Assembly (NCBI GenBank): GCA_035317605.1
Contig: DATHGT010000209.1
Location: forward strand, 1 to 64,000
Length of the DNA: 64,000 nt
Reading direction: 5' to 3'
From: DATHGT01 sp035317605
GTDB lineage: Bacteria > Methylomirabilota > Methylomirabilia > Rokubacteriales > CSP1-6
Each line of letters starts with the position of its first letter. The first letter of the stretch is position 1. Under the pieces are notes generated by a model. The model was not told where the DNA came from. It made no database searches and was given only the letters and a program-made list of their open reading frames with translations. Shown piece after piece: positions 33,771 through 41,945 of the stretch. A program made the position numbers and the translations under genes.

Positions 33771-33995
33771 CTACCAGGTGACGACGCGATCGGCGGCGAA
33801 GATCTGCTCGAGGAGCTGGTCGTAGCTCCAGTCGGCCGGCACGCGGTGGACGGCGGCCGCGCTCGGCAGCGGCGGGTCGATCGGGCGCTCGGAGAGGAGC
33901 GCGATCATCACCTCGTCGCCGGCGTCCAGGTCCTGGCGGATGACCGTCGCGGCCAGCGGCGCGCCGCGGGGCAGGAGATGGAGCACGCGGGCCAT
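33771..33995 (-). CDS. DsrH/TusB-like sulfur-relay protein
   Basis: This 74-residue protein resembles DsrH/TusB by size, by position last in a DsrE-DsrF-DsrH-like trio, and by its C-terminal SYDQLLEQIFAADRVVTW. It contains no cysteine. DsrH proteins often have one near the C-terminus, so a direct persulfide role is unlikely. It starts in a TGATG overlap with the preceding gene. The identification is tentative. Confidence 0.55.
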   Translation of the reverse strand: MARVLHLLPRGAPLAATVIRQDLDAGDEVMIALLSERPIDPPLPSAAAVHRVPADWSYDQLLEQIFAADRVVTW

Positions 33996-34348
33996 CAGAA
34001 CACCAGCGCCCGCCGAGCGTTGCGCACGAGGGCGGCGATCTCGTCGGCCGTCACCGGGATGACCTCGTGGCCGTCCTCGTTCCAGTCGTCGGCGGGGATC
34101 GCGGTGGCCTCGACGTGGAACGGGATCCCGAGGGTCTGTAGGCTGGCCCGGAACTTCGCCACGTCGTCGCCGTCGACCAGCTCGTCGGTGTCGGCGTCGA
34201 GCAGGTGGGCGGCGGGCCCCGCGAGCACGAACGTTACCGCGTTCTCCCCCGCCACGATGCCGACCCCGATGCGCATGGCCTCGAAGGCGCGATGGGATTG
34301 GCGCGGGTCGATGGAGATGAGGACGACGACCGGCGCTGGCTCCGTCAC
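33995..34348 (-). CDS. DsrE-superfamily protein, DsrF/TusC-like
   Basis: This 117-residue alpha/beta protein has a beta strand (VVVLISIDP) then a helix and a FVLAGPAAHLL core typical of the DsrE fold. It has no cysteine. It is middle gene of a three-gene minus-strand set, 13 bases after the DsrE-like gene and overlapping the DsrH-like gene. It may be a structural subunit of a sulfur-relay hexamer. The exact family is uncertain. Confidence 0.55.
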   Translation of the reverse strand: MTEPAPVVVLISIDPRQSHRAFEAMRIGVGIVAGENAVTFVLAGPAAHLLDADTDELVDGDDVAKFRASLQTLGIPFHVEATAIPADDWNEDGHEVIPVTADEIAALVRNARRALVF

Positions 34349-34361
34349 GACCCGGGCCGGC

Positions 34362-34685
34362 TCAGTTGAGGGCGACGAAGCGGTCGGTGGCGTTGATCAG
34401 GTCGGTCAGCACGACCAGCCCGCAGTAGGTGATCGCCGGATCGTCCTCGAGGGGGATGCGCCGCTTCTGGCAGCCGTAGGCGCACACGAAGAGCTTGGCG
34501 CCCCGGCCGGGCAGGGCACGGAGCCGCGGGTCGGCGAGGGCGCGCACGCCGTCGTCGATGAGATACAGATAGAGATCGGCGCCCCGCGAGAGCGCCGCTT
34601 CGCCGAGCCCGATCGCGGTCTCGAGGTTGGGATGCTCGGGAGACGTGGAGAGCAGGATGCCCAGTTTTTTCTTGGCGATCGCCAT
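34362..34685 (-). CDS. DsrE/TusD-like sulfur-relay protein
   Basis: This 107-residue DsrE-fold protein has GILLSTSPEHPNLETAIGLGEAAL and a redox-competent pair in LFVCAYGCQKR (Cys68 and Cys72). The first cysteine is at the position that carries persulfide in DsrE/TusD. It is the only member of the trio with cysteines. It is divergent from the second desulfurase gene, 41 bases away, which is a plausible sulfur source. Confidence 0.68.
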   Translation of the reverse strand: MAIAKKKLGILLSTSPEHPNLETAIGLGEAALSRGADLYLYLIDDGVRALADPRLRALPGRGAKLFVCAYGCQKRRIPLEDDPAITYCGLVVLTDLINATDRFVALN

Positions 34686-34726
34686 CGCGTGGCGAGGCTA
34701 ACATCGCGATGGAAGGGGAGCAAGCG

Positions 34727-35893
34727 ATGAGGAGGACCGTGTACCTGGATCACAACGCCTCGACGCCCGTGCACCCCGAGGTGCTGGCGGCGATGCTGCC
34801 GTTCTTCGGCGAAGTCTACGGCAATCCGTCGAGCGTCCACGGCTTCGGTCGGGCCGCGCGCGACGCCGTCGACGACGCGCGCGCCACCATCGCGCGCTTC
34901 CTGGGCAGCCGTCCGGACGAAGTCGTGTTCACGTCGGGCGGCACCGAGTCCGACAATTTCGGGGTCAAGGGCCTGGCCCTGGCCCGCGGCGCCGGCCACG
35001 TGATCACCTCGCGGATCGAGCACCACGCGGTCCTGCGCACGTGCGAGGCCCTGGAGGGCCAGGGCTTCGAGGTCACCTATCTGTCGGTCGACGACCAGGG
35101 CCGGCTCGATCCCGACGACGTCAAGCGCGCGCTCCGACGGGACACGCTGGCCATCAGCGTGATGCACGCCAACAGCGAGGTGGGGACCATCCAGCCCATC
35201 GCCGAGATCGGTGCCATCGCGCGTGAGCACGGGGTGCCCCTGCACGTCGACGCGGTGCAGACGTTCGGCAAGATTCCCATCGACGTCGAGGCCATGGGCA
35301 TCGACCTCCTGTCGTTCTCCGGCCACAAGATCTACGGCCCCAAGGGCGCGGCCGGGCTCTACGTCCGGCGCGGCACCAAGATGGTCGCGGTCCAGCACGG
35401 CGGCGAGCACGAGCGGCGGCGCCGGGCGGGGACCGAGAACGTGCCCGGGATCGTGGGCCTGGCCGCGGCCGTGGAGATCCGCTCGCGCGAGATGGGTGGG
35501 GAAGCCGAGCGGCTCTCGGCGCTGCGCGATCGGCTGTGGGACGGCATCCGCGGGCGGATTCCCGAGACCCGCCTCAACGGCGCCAAGGTCGCGCGGCTGC
35601 CCGGCACCGCCAACGTGGTGTTCCGTCACGTCGAGTCCGAGTCCATCGTGCTGGGGCTCGATCTCAAGGGGATCGCGGTCTCGGCCGGCTCGGCGTGCAC
35701 GGCGGGCAACGTCGAGCCCTCGTACGTGCTGGTCGCGATGGGCATTCCCGTCGACTGGGCCATGGGTGCCGTCCGCTTCTCGCTGGGCCGCTCCACCACC
35801 GCCGAGGACGTCGACTACGTGGTGGAGGCCATCGAGCCCCTCGTGGCCAAGCTTCGCCTCGCGTCTCCCTCCAGAACGCCGGTGACGACGTGA
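34727..35893 (+). CDS. Cysteine desulfurase, NifS/IscS type (catalytically complete)
   Basis: This 388-residue PLP enzyme converts cysteine to alanine and enzyme-bound persulfide. All key residues are present: His99 in IEHHAVL, Asp175/Gln178 in HVDAVQ, the PLP lysine Lys201 in SGHKIYGPKG, and Cys324 in SAGSACTAGNVEPS. ATG 34727 has GGGGAG six bases upstream; ATG 34709 is also in frame. It overlaps the second scaffold gene (GTGA) and precedes cysE, so cysteine supply and desulfuration are linked. It may supply sulfur for the isc-operon IscS that lacks the lysine. Confidence 0.92.
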   Translation: MRRTVYLDHNASTPVHPEVLAAMLPFFGEVYGNPSSVHGFGRAARDAVDDARATIARFLGSRPDEVVFTSGGTESDNFGVKGLALARGAGHVITSRIEHHAVLRTCEALEGQGFEVTYLSVDDQGRLDPDDVKRALRRDTLAISVMHANSEVGTIQPIAEIGAIAREHGVPLHVDAVQTFGKIPIDVEAMGIDLLSFSGHKIYGPKGAAGLYVRRGTKMVAVQHGGEHERRRRAGTENVPGIVGLAAAVEIRSREMGGEAERLSALRDRLWDGIRGRIPETRLNGAKVARLPGTANVVFRHVESESIVLGLDLKGIAVSAGSACTAGNVEPSYVLVAMGIPVDWAMGAVRFSLGRSTTAEDVDYVVEAIEPLVAKLRLASPSRTPVTT

Positions 35894-36291
35894 GATACAG
35901 CCCGACGCTCGTCGACCACTTCCTCAACCCGCGCAACGCCGGCCTCATGCGCGACGCCGACGGGGTGGGCGAGGACGAGTACGCGGGCTGCGGCGACCTC
36001 ACCCGCGTCTTCCTGCGGGTGCGGGCGGGACGGGCGGCCGAGGTGCGGTTTCAGACCTACGGGTGCGGACCGACCATCGCCGCCGCCAGCGCGACCAGCG
36101 AGCTCGCCCGCGGGCGGACCGTAGAAGATCTGGTCACCCTCAAGCCCGAGGACGTCGAGACCGCGCTCGGAGGCTTGCCGGACGACCGGCGGCACGCGGC
36201 CGACGTGGCGGCGGGCGCGCTGCGCAACGCCGCCCTCGACTATCTCCGTCGGCGCGACGGGGGCGAGGCCGGGAGGCCCGGCCGTGTTTGA
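35890..36291 (+). CDS. IscU/NifU-N-like scaffold with a missing ligand cysteine
   Basis: This 133-residue protein has the IscU fold (SPTLVDHFLNPRNAG). Cys34-Asp36 (AGCGDL) and Cys59 (YGCGPT) match the first ligands. The third site, normally KIHCS, reads RRHAAD: His102 stays but cysteine is Ala103. The LPPVK HscA motif is absent (GGLPDD). It starts with a GTG overlapping the desulfurase stop. It may hold clusters with different ligation or act as a sulfur acceptor. Confidence 0.82.
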   Translation: MRYSPTLVDHFLNPRNAGLMRDADGVGEDEYAGCGDLTRVFLRVRAGRAAEVRFQTYGCGPTIAAASATSELARGRTVEDLVTLKPEDVETALGGLPDDRRHAADVAAGALRNAALDYLRRRDGGEAGRPGRV

Positions 36292-36949
36292 CGCGATCCG
36301 CGACGACGTCCGCGTGGTGCGCGAGCGGGATCCCGCCGCGCGGTCGACGCTCGAAGTCCTGCTGTGCTATCCGGGCGTCCACGCGCTCGCCATGCACCGT
36401 GTGGCCCACCGGCTCTGGCGCGCGGGCTGGCCGACCCTCGCCCGCTGGCTCTCTCACGTCTCGCGGTTCCTCACCGGCATCGAGATCCATCCCGCCGCGC
36501 GTCTGGGGCGCGGCCTCTTCATCGATCACGGGATGGGGCTCGTCATCGGCGAGACCACGGAGGTCGGGTCCAACGTCACCCTGCTCCAGGGGGTGACCCT
36601 CGGCGGCACCAGCCTCCGGCGGGAAAAGCGACATCCCACCCTCGGCGAGGGCGTGGTGGTGGGCACGGGCGCCGCGGTGCTCGGCGCCATCACGATCGGC
36701 GAGGGCAGCCGGATCGGCGCCGGCTCCGTCGTGGTGCGCGACGTCCCGCCGAATTCCGTGGTCGTGGGCGTGCCGGGCAGGATCACCTATCGGGACGGCC
36801 AGCGGGTGACCGGCGAGATCGACATGAACCAGACCGACCTGCCCGACCCGGTGGCCAAGGCCATCGAGCATCTCCTCGACCGCATCCGAACGCTCGAGGG
36901 CGAGGTCGAGGCCCTGCGCAAGGCGGCGGAGGTCCGGGTCGATCCGTGA
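36284..36949 (+). CDS. cysE: Serine O-acetyltransferase
   Basis: This 221-residue enzyme acetylates serine with acetyl-CoA, the first step of cysteine synthesis. It has the short N-terminal helical domain (DDVRVVRERDPAARST) and a left-handed beta-helix with hexapeptide repeats (VTLLQGVTLGGT, HPTLGEGVVVGTGAAV). The catalytic His is in IDHGMGLVIGET. GTG 36284 overlaps the scaffold gene by eight bases. Placement after a desulfurase is common in this family's short forms. The C-terminal helix (RIRTLEGEVEALRKAAE) may be a coiled coil. Confidence 0.9.
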   Translation: MFDAIRDDVRVVRERDPAARSTLEVLLCYPGVHALAMHRVAHRLWRAGWPTLARWLSHVSRFLTGIEIHPAARLGRGLFIDHGMGLVIGETTEVGSNVTLLQGVTLGGTSLRREKRHPTLGEGVVVGTGAAVLGAITIGEGSRIGAGSVVVRDVPPNSVVVGVPGRITYRDGQRVTGEIDMNQTDLPDPVAKAIEHLLDRIRTLEGEVEALRKAAEVRVDP

Positions 36950-37518
36950 TCTCACGGGAGCAGGCGTGGGCGATCCTCACGGAGTTCACGTCGGGCGACG
37001 GGCTGCGCAAGCACGCCCGCGCGGTCGAGGCGTCGATGCGCGCGTACGCCGCTCGCTACGGCGAGGACGTCGAGACCTGGGGCATCGCGGGCATGCTCCA
37101 CGATTTCGACTACGAGATGCATCCGCGCGCGCCCGCCCATCCCACCAAGGGCGCCGAGATCCTGCTCGCGCGCGGCGTCCCCGAGCCGATCGTCTACGCG
37201 ATCCTGGCCCACGCGGACTATTCGGGGATGCCACGGATCTCGCGCCTCGACCGCGCGCTCTACGCCTGCGACGAGCTCTCCGGGTTCGTCCACGCCTGCG
37301 CGCTCGTGCGTCCCGGCCGCGCGATCGTCGGGCTCGAGCCGGCGTCGGTGCGCAAGAAGCTCCGCGACAAGGCCTTCGCGCGGACCGTCAACCGCGACGA
37401 CGTCTACCGCGGGGCCGAGGAGCTGGGCGTGGACCTCGACGAGCACATCGCGTTCGTCGTCGCCGCGCTGACCGGCGTGGCCGCCGACATCGGCCTGAGC
37501 GCCCGCGCGCCGTCCTAG
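36946..37518 (+). CDS. HD-domain hydrolase
   Basis: This 190-residue metal-dependent phosphohydrolase-like protein has the HD signature: KHARAVEASM, then MLHDFDYEMHP with the His-Asp pair, then a later histidine in LAHADYSG. GTG 36946 overlaps the cysE stop. HD proteins of this size include nucleotide phosphatases and other small hydrolases. No regulatory domain is attached, and the substrate is unknown. Confidence 0.78.
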   Translation: MISREQAWAILTEFTSGDGLRKHARAVEASMRAYAARYGEDVETWGIAGMLHDFDYEMHPRAPAHPTKGAEILLARGVPEPIVYAILAHADYSGMPRISRLDRALYACDELSGFVHACALVRPGRAIVGLEPASVRKKLRDKAFARTVNRDDVYRGAEELGVDLDEHIAFVVAALTGVAADIGLSARAPS

Positions 37519-37539
37519 AGCCACGGAGCCACACCCTTC

Positions 37540-38751
37540 TTGGACAGGCCACCCACGGTTCACGGCGGCTCCGGCGCTCCCGCTACAGTCACCATCACCC
37601 ACGTCGACATGGACGCGTTCTACGCGTCGGTCGAACAACGCGACCGACCCGATCTGCGCGGGCGGCCCGTGATCGTGGGGGCGAGTCCGGGTGGACGCGG
37701 GGTCGTGTCCGCCGCGTCCTACGAAGCCCGCACCTTCGGCGTCCGCTCGGCGATGCCGATCAGCCGCGCGGTGCGGCTGTGCCCGCAGGGCGTGTATCTG
37801 CCGGTCGACATGGACAAGTACCAGCGAGTCTCCACCGAGATCATGGCGATCCTCCGCGAGTTCTCGCCGCTGGTCGAGCCGCTGTCCGTGGACGAAGCGT
37901 TCCTCGATCTCGCCGGGACGGAGGCGCTCTTCGGGCCGCCCGCCGAGACCGTTCGCGCGATCAAGACCCGCATCCGCGCCGAGACCGGTCTCACCGCTTC
38001 CGCGGGACTCGCCGCCAACAAGTTCGTGGCCAAGGTGGCCTCGGATCTCCGCAAGCCCGACGGCCTCGTGATCGTGCCGCCCGGGACCGAGGCCGGCTTC
38101 CTGGCGCCCTTGCCCGTCGAGCGCGTCTGGGGCGTGGGGCGCGTGCTCGCGGAGGCGCTGGCCGGCATGGGCATCGCGACCATCGGTCAGCTGCAGGGGA
38201 TTCCCGCCTCCACGCTCGAGCGGCGCTTCGGCGAGCACGGCCGGCATCTCCACGAGCTGGCGTTCGGTCGCGACGATCGTGCGGTCGAGCCGTCCACGGC
38301 CGCGAAGTCGATCGGCGCCGAGACCACGTTCGGCGTCGACTGCCGGGACCCGGAACAGATCCGGCGGACGCTGCGACGACACGCCGAGCGGGTCGCCCGT
38401 CAGCTGCGCGAGGAGCGGTTGGCGGCGGCGCGCGTGACGCTCAAGCTCCGCTACGCCGACTTCCGCACGCTGACCCGCAGTCACACCGGCGATCCCACCC
38501 GCGACGGGCTCGAGCTGTATCGGCGGGCCCTCACGCTGCTGGATCGCGAAGCCGTGAGAGAGCCCGTCCGACTCATCGGGCTCTCGGCGTCCGGTCTCGG
38601 GCCGGGGGAGCAGGGCCAGCTTCCGCTCCTCGATCCCGGCGCGGTGCGTCGCGACCGCCTGGGACCCGTCGTCGATCGGCTCACCGAGCGCTTCGGCGAG
38701 GGCACGCTCAGGCCGGCCTCGCTGTTGCCCCGACGGTCCGGCCGGGAGTGA
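37540..38751 (+). CDS. dinB: DNA polymerase IV (Y family)
   Basis: This 403-residue translesion polymerase has the catalytic aspartate motifs THVDMDAFYASVE and LSVDEAFLDL. The steric-gate region is in SYEARTFGVRSAMP, and the little-finger domain follows with KSIGAETTFG. The start is a TTG at 37540, because no ATG or GTG lies before THVDMDAF. The C-terminus ends in RRSGRE, with no clear beta-clamp motif. It makes error-prone synthesis across lesions. Confidence 0.9.
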   Translation: MDRPPTVHGGSGAPATVTITHVDMDAFYASVEQRDRPDLRGRPVIVGASPGGRGVVSAASYEARTFGVRSAMPISRAVRLCPQGVYLPVDMDKYQRVSTEIMAILREFSPLVEPLSVDEAFLDLAGTEALFGPPAETVRAIKTRIRAETGLTASAGLAANKFVAKVASDLRKPDGLVIVPPGTEAGFLAPLPVERVWGVGRVLAEALAGMGIATIGQLQGIPASTLERRFGEHGRHLHELAFGRDDRAVEPSTAAKSIGAETTFGVDCRDPEQIRRTLRRHAERVARQLREERLAAARVTLKLRYADFRTLTRSHTGDPTRDGLELYRRALTLLDREAVREPVRLIGLSASGLGPGEQGQLPLLDPGAVRRDRLGPVVDRLTERFGEGTLRPASLLPRRSGRE

Positions 38752-38773
38752 GCGGCCGCTCGCCGTCGCGACC

Positions 38774-38802
38774 TTCGAGCCGCCTCGGCGCCGACGTATA
38801 AT
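38774..38802 (+). promoter_or_regulatory. Promoter with perfect -10, near-leaderless
   Basis: TATAAT at 38797-38802 is 17 bases after TTCGAG (38774-38779). The ATG of the following gene is nine bases after the -10, so the transcript would start within about three bases of it. There is no ribosome-binding site between them. Confidence 0.55.
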
Positions 38803-38811
38803 GACGCCACC

Positions 38812-39567
38812 ATGACGACACCGATCGCCTACGACAAGCTCGCGCGGGAAGAGCGCTTCGTCCGCATGCGCGCGCGGGACGTCGCCGCCCGGCGGGTGGA
38901 GCAGGGCCTCCCGGCCTTCCCCGACCTCACGAGCCAGGAGTCGATCCGGGAGCGCGTCCACGGCATCCTGGTCGGCGAGCTGCAGGCCATGGAAGGAGCC
39001 GGGCGCTCGGTCTGCGATTTCCCCGACGCGCCCTGGGAGTTCACGATGGACATGGCGCGCCAGGTCTGGGACGAGTCGCGCCACGTCGAGATCTACCTCG
39101 GGCTGCTCGATCACCTCGGCGGGTTCGTCGGCGAGTACCCGGAGTCGACCATCCTCTGGCGCTGCGCGTGCGCGGAGGACGCGGCGGCCCGCGTGGCCGG
39201 GGTCAACCGCGGGCTCGAAGGACTGGCCTGCGACGTCTTCAACCAGCTCATCCGCATCGCGGCCCGGATCGGCGACCCCATCGTCGAGCGCGCGGTCGAC
39301 TACGTGCTCGCCGACGAGATCACCCACGTGCGCATGGGCTCCCGCTGGCTCAACGAGCTGACACGGGGCGACCCCGAGCGCCGCCGGCGGGCCATCGAAT
39401 TCCAGGAGAGCATCGACGAGCGCTTCAACCTGGGCGGCGTCCGCAAGGACGGCGGGCCCGACGAAATCGGGATCTCGATCGCTCGCGACGCCCGCCGCCT
39501 CGCCGGGTTCACCGACGAGGAAATCGAGCAGCTCGTCCGCAGCACCCAGCGCTCGCTCGCGTACTGA
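38812..39567 (+). CDS. DUF455-family ferritin-like protein
   Basis: This 251-residue all-helical protein resembles the DUF455 ferritin-like family. Carboxylate and histidine residues that could bind a di-metal centre are in VGELQAME, DESRHVEIYL and ADEITHVRMG, the E...ExxH...E...ExxH arrangement. Family members are linked in some species to tRNA-modifying (MiaE-like) folds, but the reaction is not known. Transcription appears nearly leaderless. The following gene overlaps by one base and may also be ferritin-like. Confidence 0.75.
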   Translation: MTTPIAYDKLAREERFVRMRARDVAARRVEQGLPAFPDLTSQESIRERVHGILVGELQAMEGAGRSVCDFPDAPWEFTMDMARQVWDESRHVEIYLGLLDHLGGFVGEYPESTILWRCACAEDAAARVAGVNRGLEGLACDVFNQLIRIAARIGDPIVERAVDYVLADEITHVRMGSRWLNELTRGDPERRRRAIEFQESIDERFNLGGVRKDGGPDEIGISIARDARRLAGFTDEEIEQLVRSTQRSLAY

Positions 39568-40514
39568 TGACCGCGCATCCGCTGGCGGGATACGCGTCGG
39601 TCGACGCCTCGGCCCGCCGGATCGGACACTATCGGTGGCTGGAAGAGCGCCTCCTCCGCATCCTCGGCGGGTGGATCGCGCTCACCCCCGAGCTGCCGGT
39701 CAAGCTCCTCTTCGGTCGTCACGTGTGGGACTGCGCCCAGCACGCCGACCTCTGGGGCCGGCGGCTGCCCGAGCTGCGGGCCCGCGCTCAGGGCGAGCCG
39801 CCGAGCGAGGGCTTCGCCCACCTCGTCGAGCTGGTCGAGGGCCTCCAGGCGAGGCACGAGAGCATCGCTCGCGTGGTCTCGGTGTACCGCGTGCTGAAGC
39901 CGCATCTGGTCGCCGCCTACCGGACGCACCTCGACGAGGCCAATCCTGTCTACGAGCCGCCGACCCGGCGCATCCTGCTCCGCTGTCTCGAGGAAGAGCG
40001 CCGCCACGTGGCCGCCGGCGCGGTGATCCTCGAGCGACTGCGCGCCTCGAATCTCGCACTCGCCGATGAGTGGGAGCGCCGCCTGCTCGAGGAGCTGGGA
40101 CGCGTCGAGGGTCTCGCCGGCGCGCGGGACCGAGTCGGGCGCGACGCCGCGCCGCCCGATCCTCGCGCCGATCTCGTCGCGCTCGATTCCGTCTTCGATC
40201 CCGCCGTGATCGACCGCGATCTCGCCGCCGCGCTGGATGCCCATCGTCGGGCCGTCGTCGACGGCGACCTCGGGACCGTCGCCGGCCAGACGATCGGGCC
40301 GGCCCGCGATGCCGTGCGGGACCTGTACCGCGTGGTGGGGCAGACGGTCGAGGCGTCGGTGGTGGCGTGCGCGCGCGTGGGCGCGTACCGCTTCGTCAAG
40401 CTCGCCCTCCGTGGACCCCGCGCGATTTCCGTCGTCCAGCTCGAGTGGCGTCGCGGCGATGCCGGGTGGCGAATCGTCGGGGCCGAGCTGGTCCGTTCGG
40501 AGCCGGCCGGCTAG
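39567..40514 (+). CDS. Hypothetical protein, possible ferritin-like plus NTF2-like domains
   Basis: This 315-residue protein is not clearly recognised. The N-terminal two-thirds are helical with HVWDCAQHADLWG and CLEEERRHVAAGAVILE, suggesting a ferritin-like bundle with metal-binding Glu/His. The last 110 residues contain a strand-rich part ending ISVVQLEWRRGDAGWRIVGAELV, like an NTF2/SnoaL-type fold. It overlaps the DUF455 gene (TGATG), so the two products likely act together. A repeat element follows the stop by eight bases. Confidence 0.6.
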   Translation: MTAHPLAGYASVDASARRIGHYRWLEERLLRILGGWIALTPELPVKLLFGRHVWDCAQHADLWGRRLPELRARAQGEPPSEGFAHLVELVEGLQARHESIARVVSVYRVLKPHLVAAYRTHLDEANPVYEPPTRRILLRCLEEERRHVAAGAVILERLRASNLALADEWERRLLEELGRVEGLAGARDRVGRDAAPPDPRADLVALDSVFDPAVIDRDLAAALDAHRRAVVDGDLGTVAGQTIGPARDAVRDLYRVVGQTVEASVVACARVGAYRFVKLALRGPRAISVVQLEWRRGDAGWRIVGAELVRSEPAG

Positions 40515-40521
40515 CATTCCA

Positions 40522-40594
40522 GAGGAGCGCCGCGGCAACGCCGCGGCGCTCCGAACGTAAGGGGGGCTTGGGGGGCCCGTAGCTGGGCCCCCCA
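40522..40594 (+). repeat. Two-hairpin repeat, copy C (upstream of accC)
   Basis: This begins GAGGAGCGCC and has a first hairpin GCGCCGCGGC-AAC-GCCGCGGCGC. It then reads AACGTAAGGGGGGCTTGGGGGGCCC and closes with GGGCCCCCCA. The second half is nearly identical to copy A. It ends ten bases before the TTG start of accC, leaving little room for a ribosome-binding site. Confidence 0.8.
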
Positions 40595-40604
40595 ATCTAA
40601 TTAA

Positions 40605-41945
40605 TTGAAGGTGCTCGTGGCGAACCGGGGGGAGATCGCCCGGCGGATCATGCGCGCGTGCCGCCGTGTCGGCATCGCGAGCGTGGCCGTGTACTCCGAG
40701 GCGGACGCGGGCGCGCCCCACGTCACCGATGCGGATGAGGCGGTGGCCATCGGTCCCGCTCCCGCGCGGCAGAGCTATCTCTCGATCGACGCGATCATCG
40801 GGGCGGCCCGCCGCGTCGGCGCTGACGCCGTCCACCCCGGGTACGGCTTTCTCTCCGAGAACTGGCGCTTCGCCGAGGCGTGTCGGGACGCGGGTCTCAC
40901 GTTCGTGGGTCCGTCGCCCGAGGCCATCCGACTCATGGGCGACAAGATCCAGGCGCGGCGGCTGATGGCCTCGGTCGGACTTCCGGTCCTGCCCGGCAGC
41001 GACGGCCCCGTGGGCGACGTGGCCGACGCCGAGCGCGAGGCCACGGCCGTGGGATTCCCCGTGCTGCTGAAGGCCGCGGGCGGTGGAGGAGGCATCGGGA
41101 TGGCGCGCGTCAACGCCGCCGGCGATCTGGCGTCCGCCTACGCGACCGCGCGGCGGCGCGCGGAGGCCGCGTTCGGCGATCCCGCGCTCTACGTCGAGCG
41201 GTACGCCGAGGGGGCGCGGCACGTCGAGGTCCAGATCCTGGGCGACGGGCGGGGGACGGTGCTCCATCTCCACGAGCGCGAGTGCTCGATCCAGCGACGG
41301 CACCAGAAGCTGGTGGAAGAGTCGCCGGCGCCCGTCTTGCCGAGCGAGACCAAGGCGGCATTGACGCGCGCCGCGGTGGCGGGAGCCCGCGCCATCGACT
41401 ACGTCAACGCTGGCACCATGGAGTTCCTCGTCGATTCGGCGGGGGCGTTCTGGTTTCTCGAGATGAACACGCGTCTGCAGGTCGAGCATCCGGTGACGGA
41501 GGAGGTCACCGGACTCGACCTCGTGGTGGCCCAGCTGCGGGTGGCGGCGGGTGAGCCGCTGCCGTGGCGCCAGGACGAGATCATCCAGCGCGGAGCCGCC
41601 ATCGAAGTCCGCGTGTACGCCGAGGATCCCGCCAAGGGTTTTCTGCCGTCACCGGGAACGATCACGACGCTGGTGCTGCCCGCGGGCGAGGGAGTGCGTG
41701 TCGAGTGCGGCGTCGCTTCGGGAAGTGCCGTGTCCGTTCACTACGACCCGCTGCTCATGAAGGTCGTCACGCACGGCGCCACGCGCCCGGAGGCGATCGC
41801 GAAGATGGAAGAAGCCCTGGCCGCGTGCGTCGTCGACGGGGTCAAGACCACGATTCCCTTTCTCCGCCGCGTGATGGCGCATCCCGACTTCCGGCGCGGA
41901 ACCGTGCACACCCAGATGGTCGAGCAAGGAGCGTTCAATGCCTGA
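40605..41945 (+). CDS. accC: Biotin carboxylase subunit
   Basis: This 446-residue ATP-grasp enzyme carboxylates biotin on a carrier protein. Motifs seen are KVLVANRGEIARRIMRA, HPGYGFLSEN, the ATP-binding KAAGGGGGIGMAR, and MNTRLQVEHPVTEEV. The start is TTG 40605 or GTG 40611, both without a clear ribosome-binding site because repeat copy C ends just before. It overlaps the next gene, a minimal biotinyl protein. No carboxyltransferase is nearby, so the acceptor (acetyl-CoA, propionyl-CoA or other) cannot be told. Confidence 0.9.
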   Translation: MKVLVANRGEIARRIMRACRRVGIASVAVYSEADAGAPHVTDADEAVAIGPAPARQSYLSIDAIIGAARRVGADAVHPGYGFLSENWRFAEACRDAGLTFVGPSPEAIRLMGDKIQARRLMASVGLPVLPGSDGPVGDVADAEREATAVGFPVLLKAAGGGGGIGMARVNAAGDLASAYATARRRAEAAFGDPALYVERYAEGARHVEVQILGDGRGTVLHLHERECSIQRRHQKLVEESPAPVLPSETKAALTRAAVAGARAIDYVNAGTMEFLVDSAGAFWFLEMNTRLQVEHPVTEEVTGLDLVVAQLRVAAGEPLPWRQDEIIQRGAAIEVRVYAEDPAKGFLPSPGTITTLVLPAGEGVRVECGVASGSAVSVHYDPLLMKVVTHGATRPEAIAKMEEALAACVVDGVKTTIPFLRRVMAHPDFRRGTVHTQMVEQGAFNA

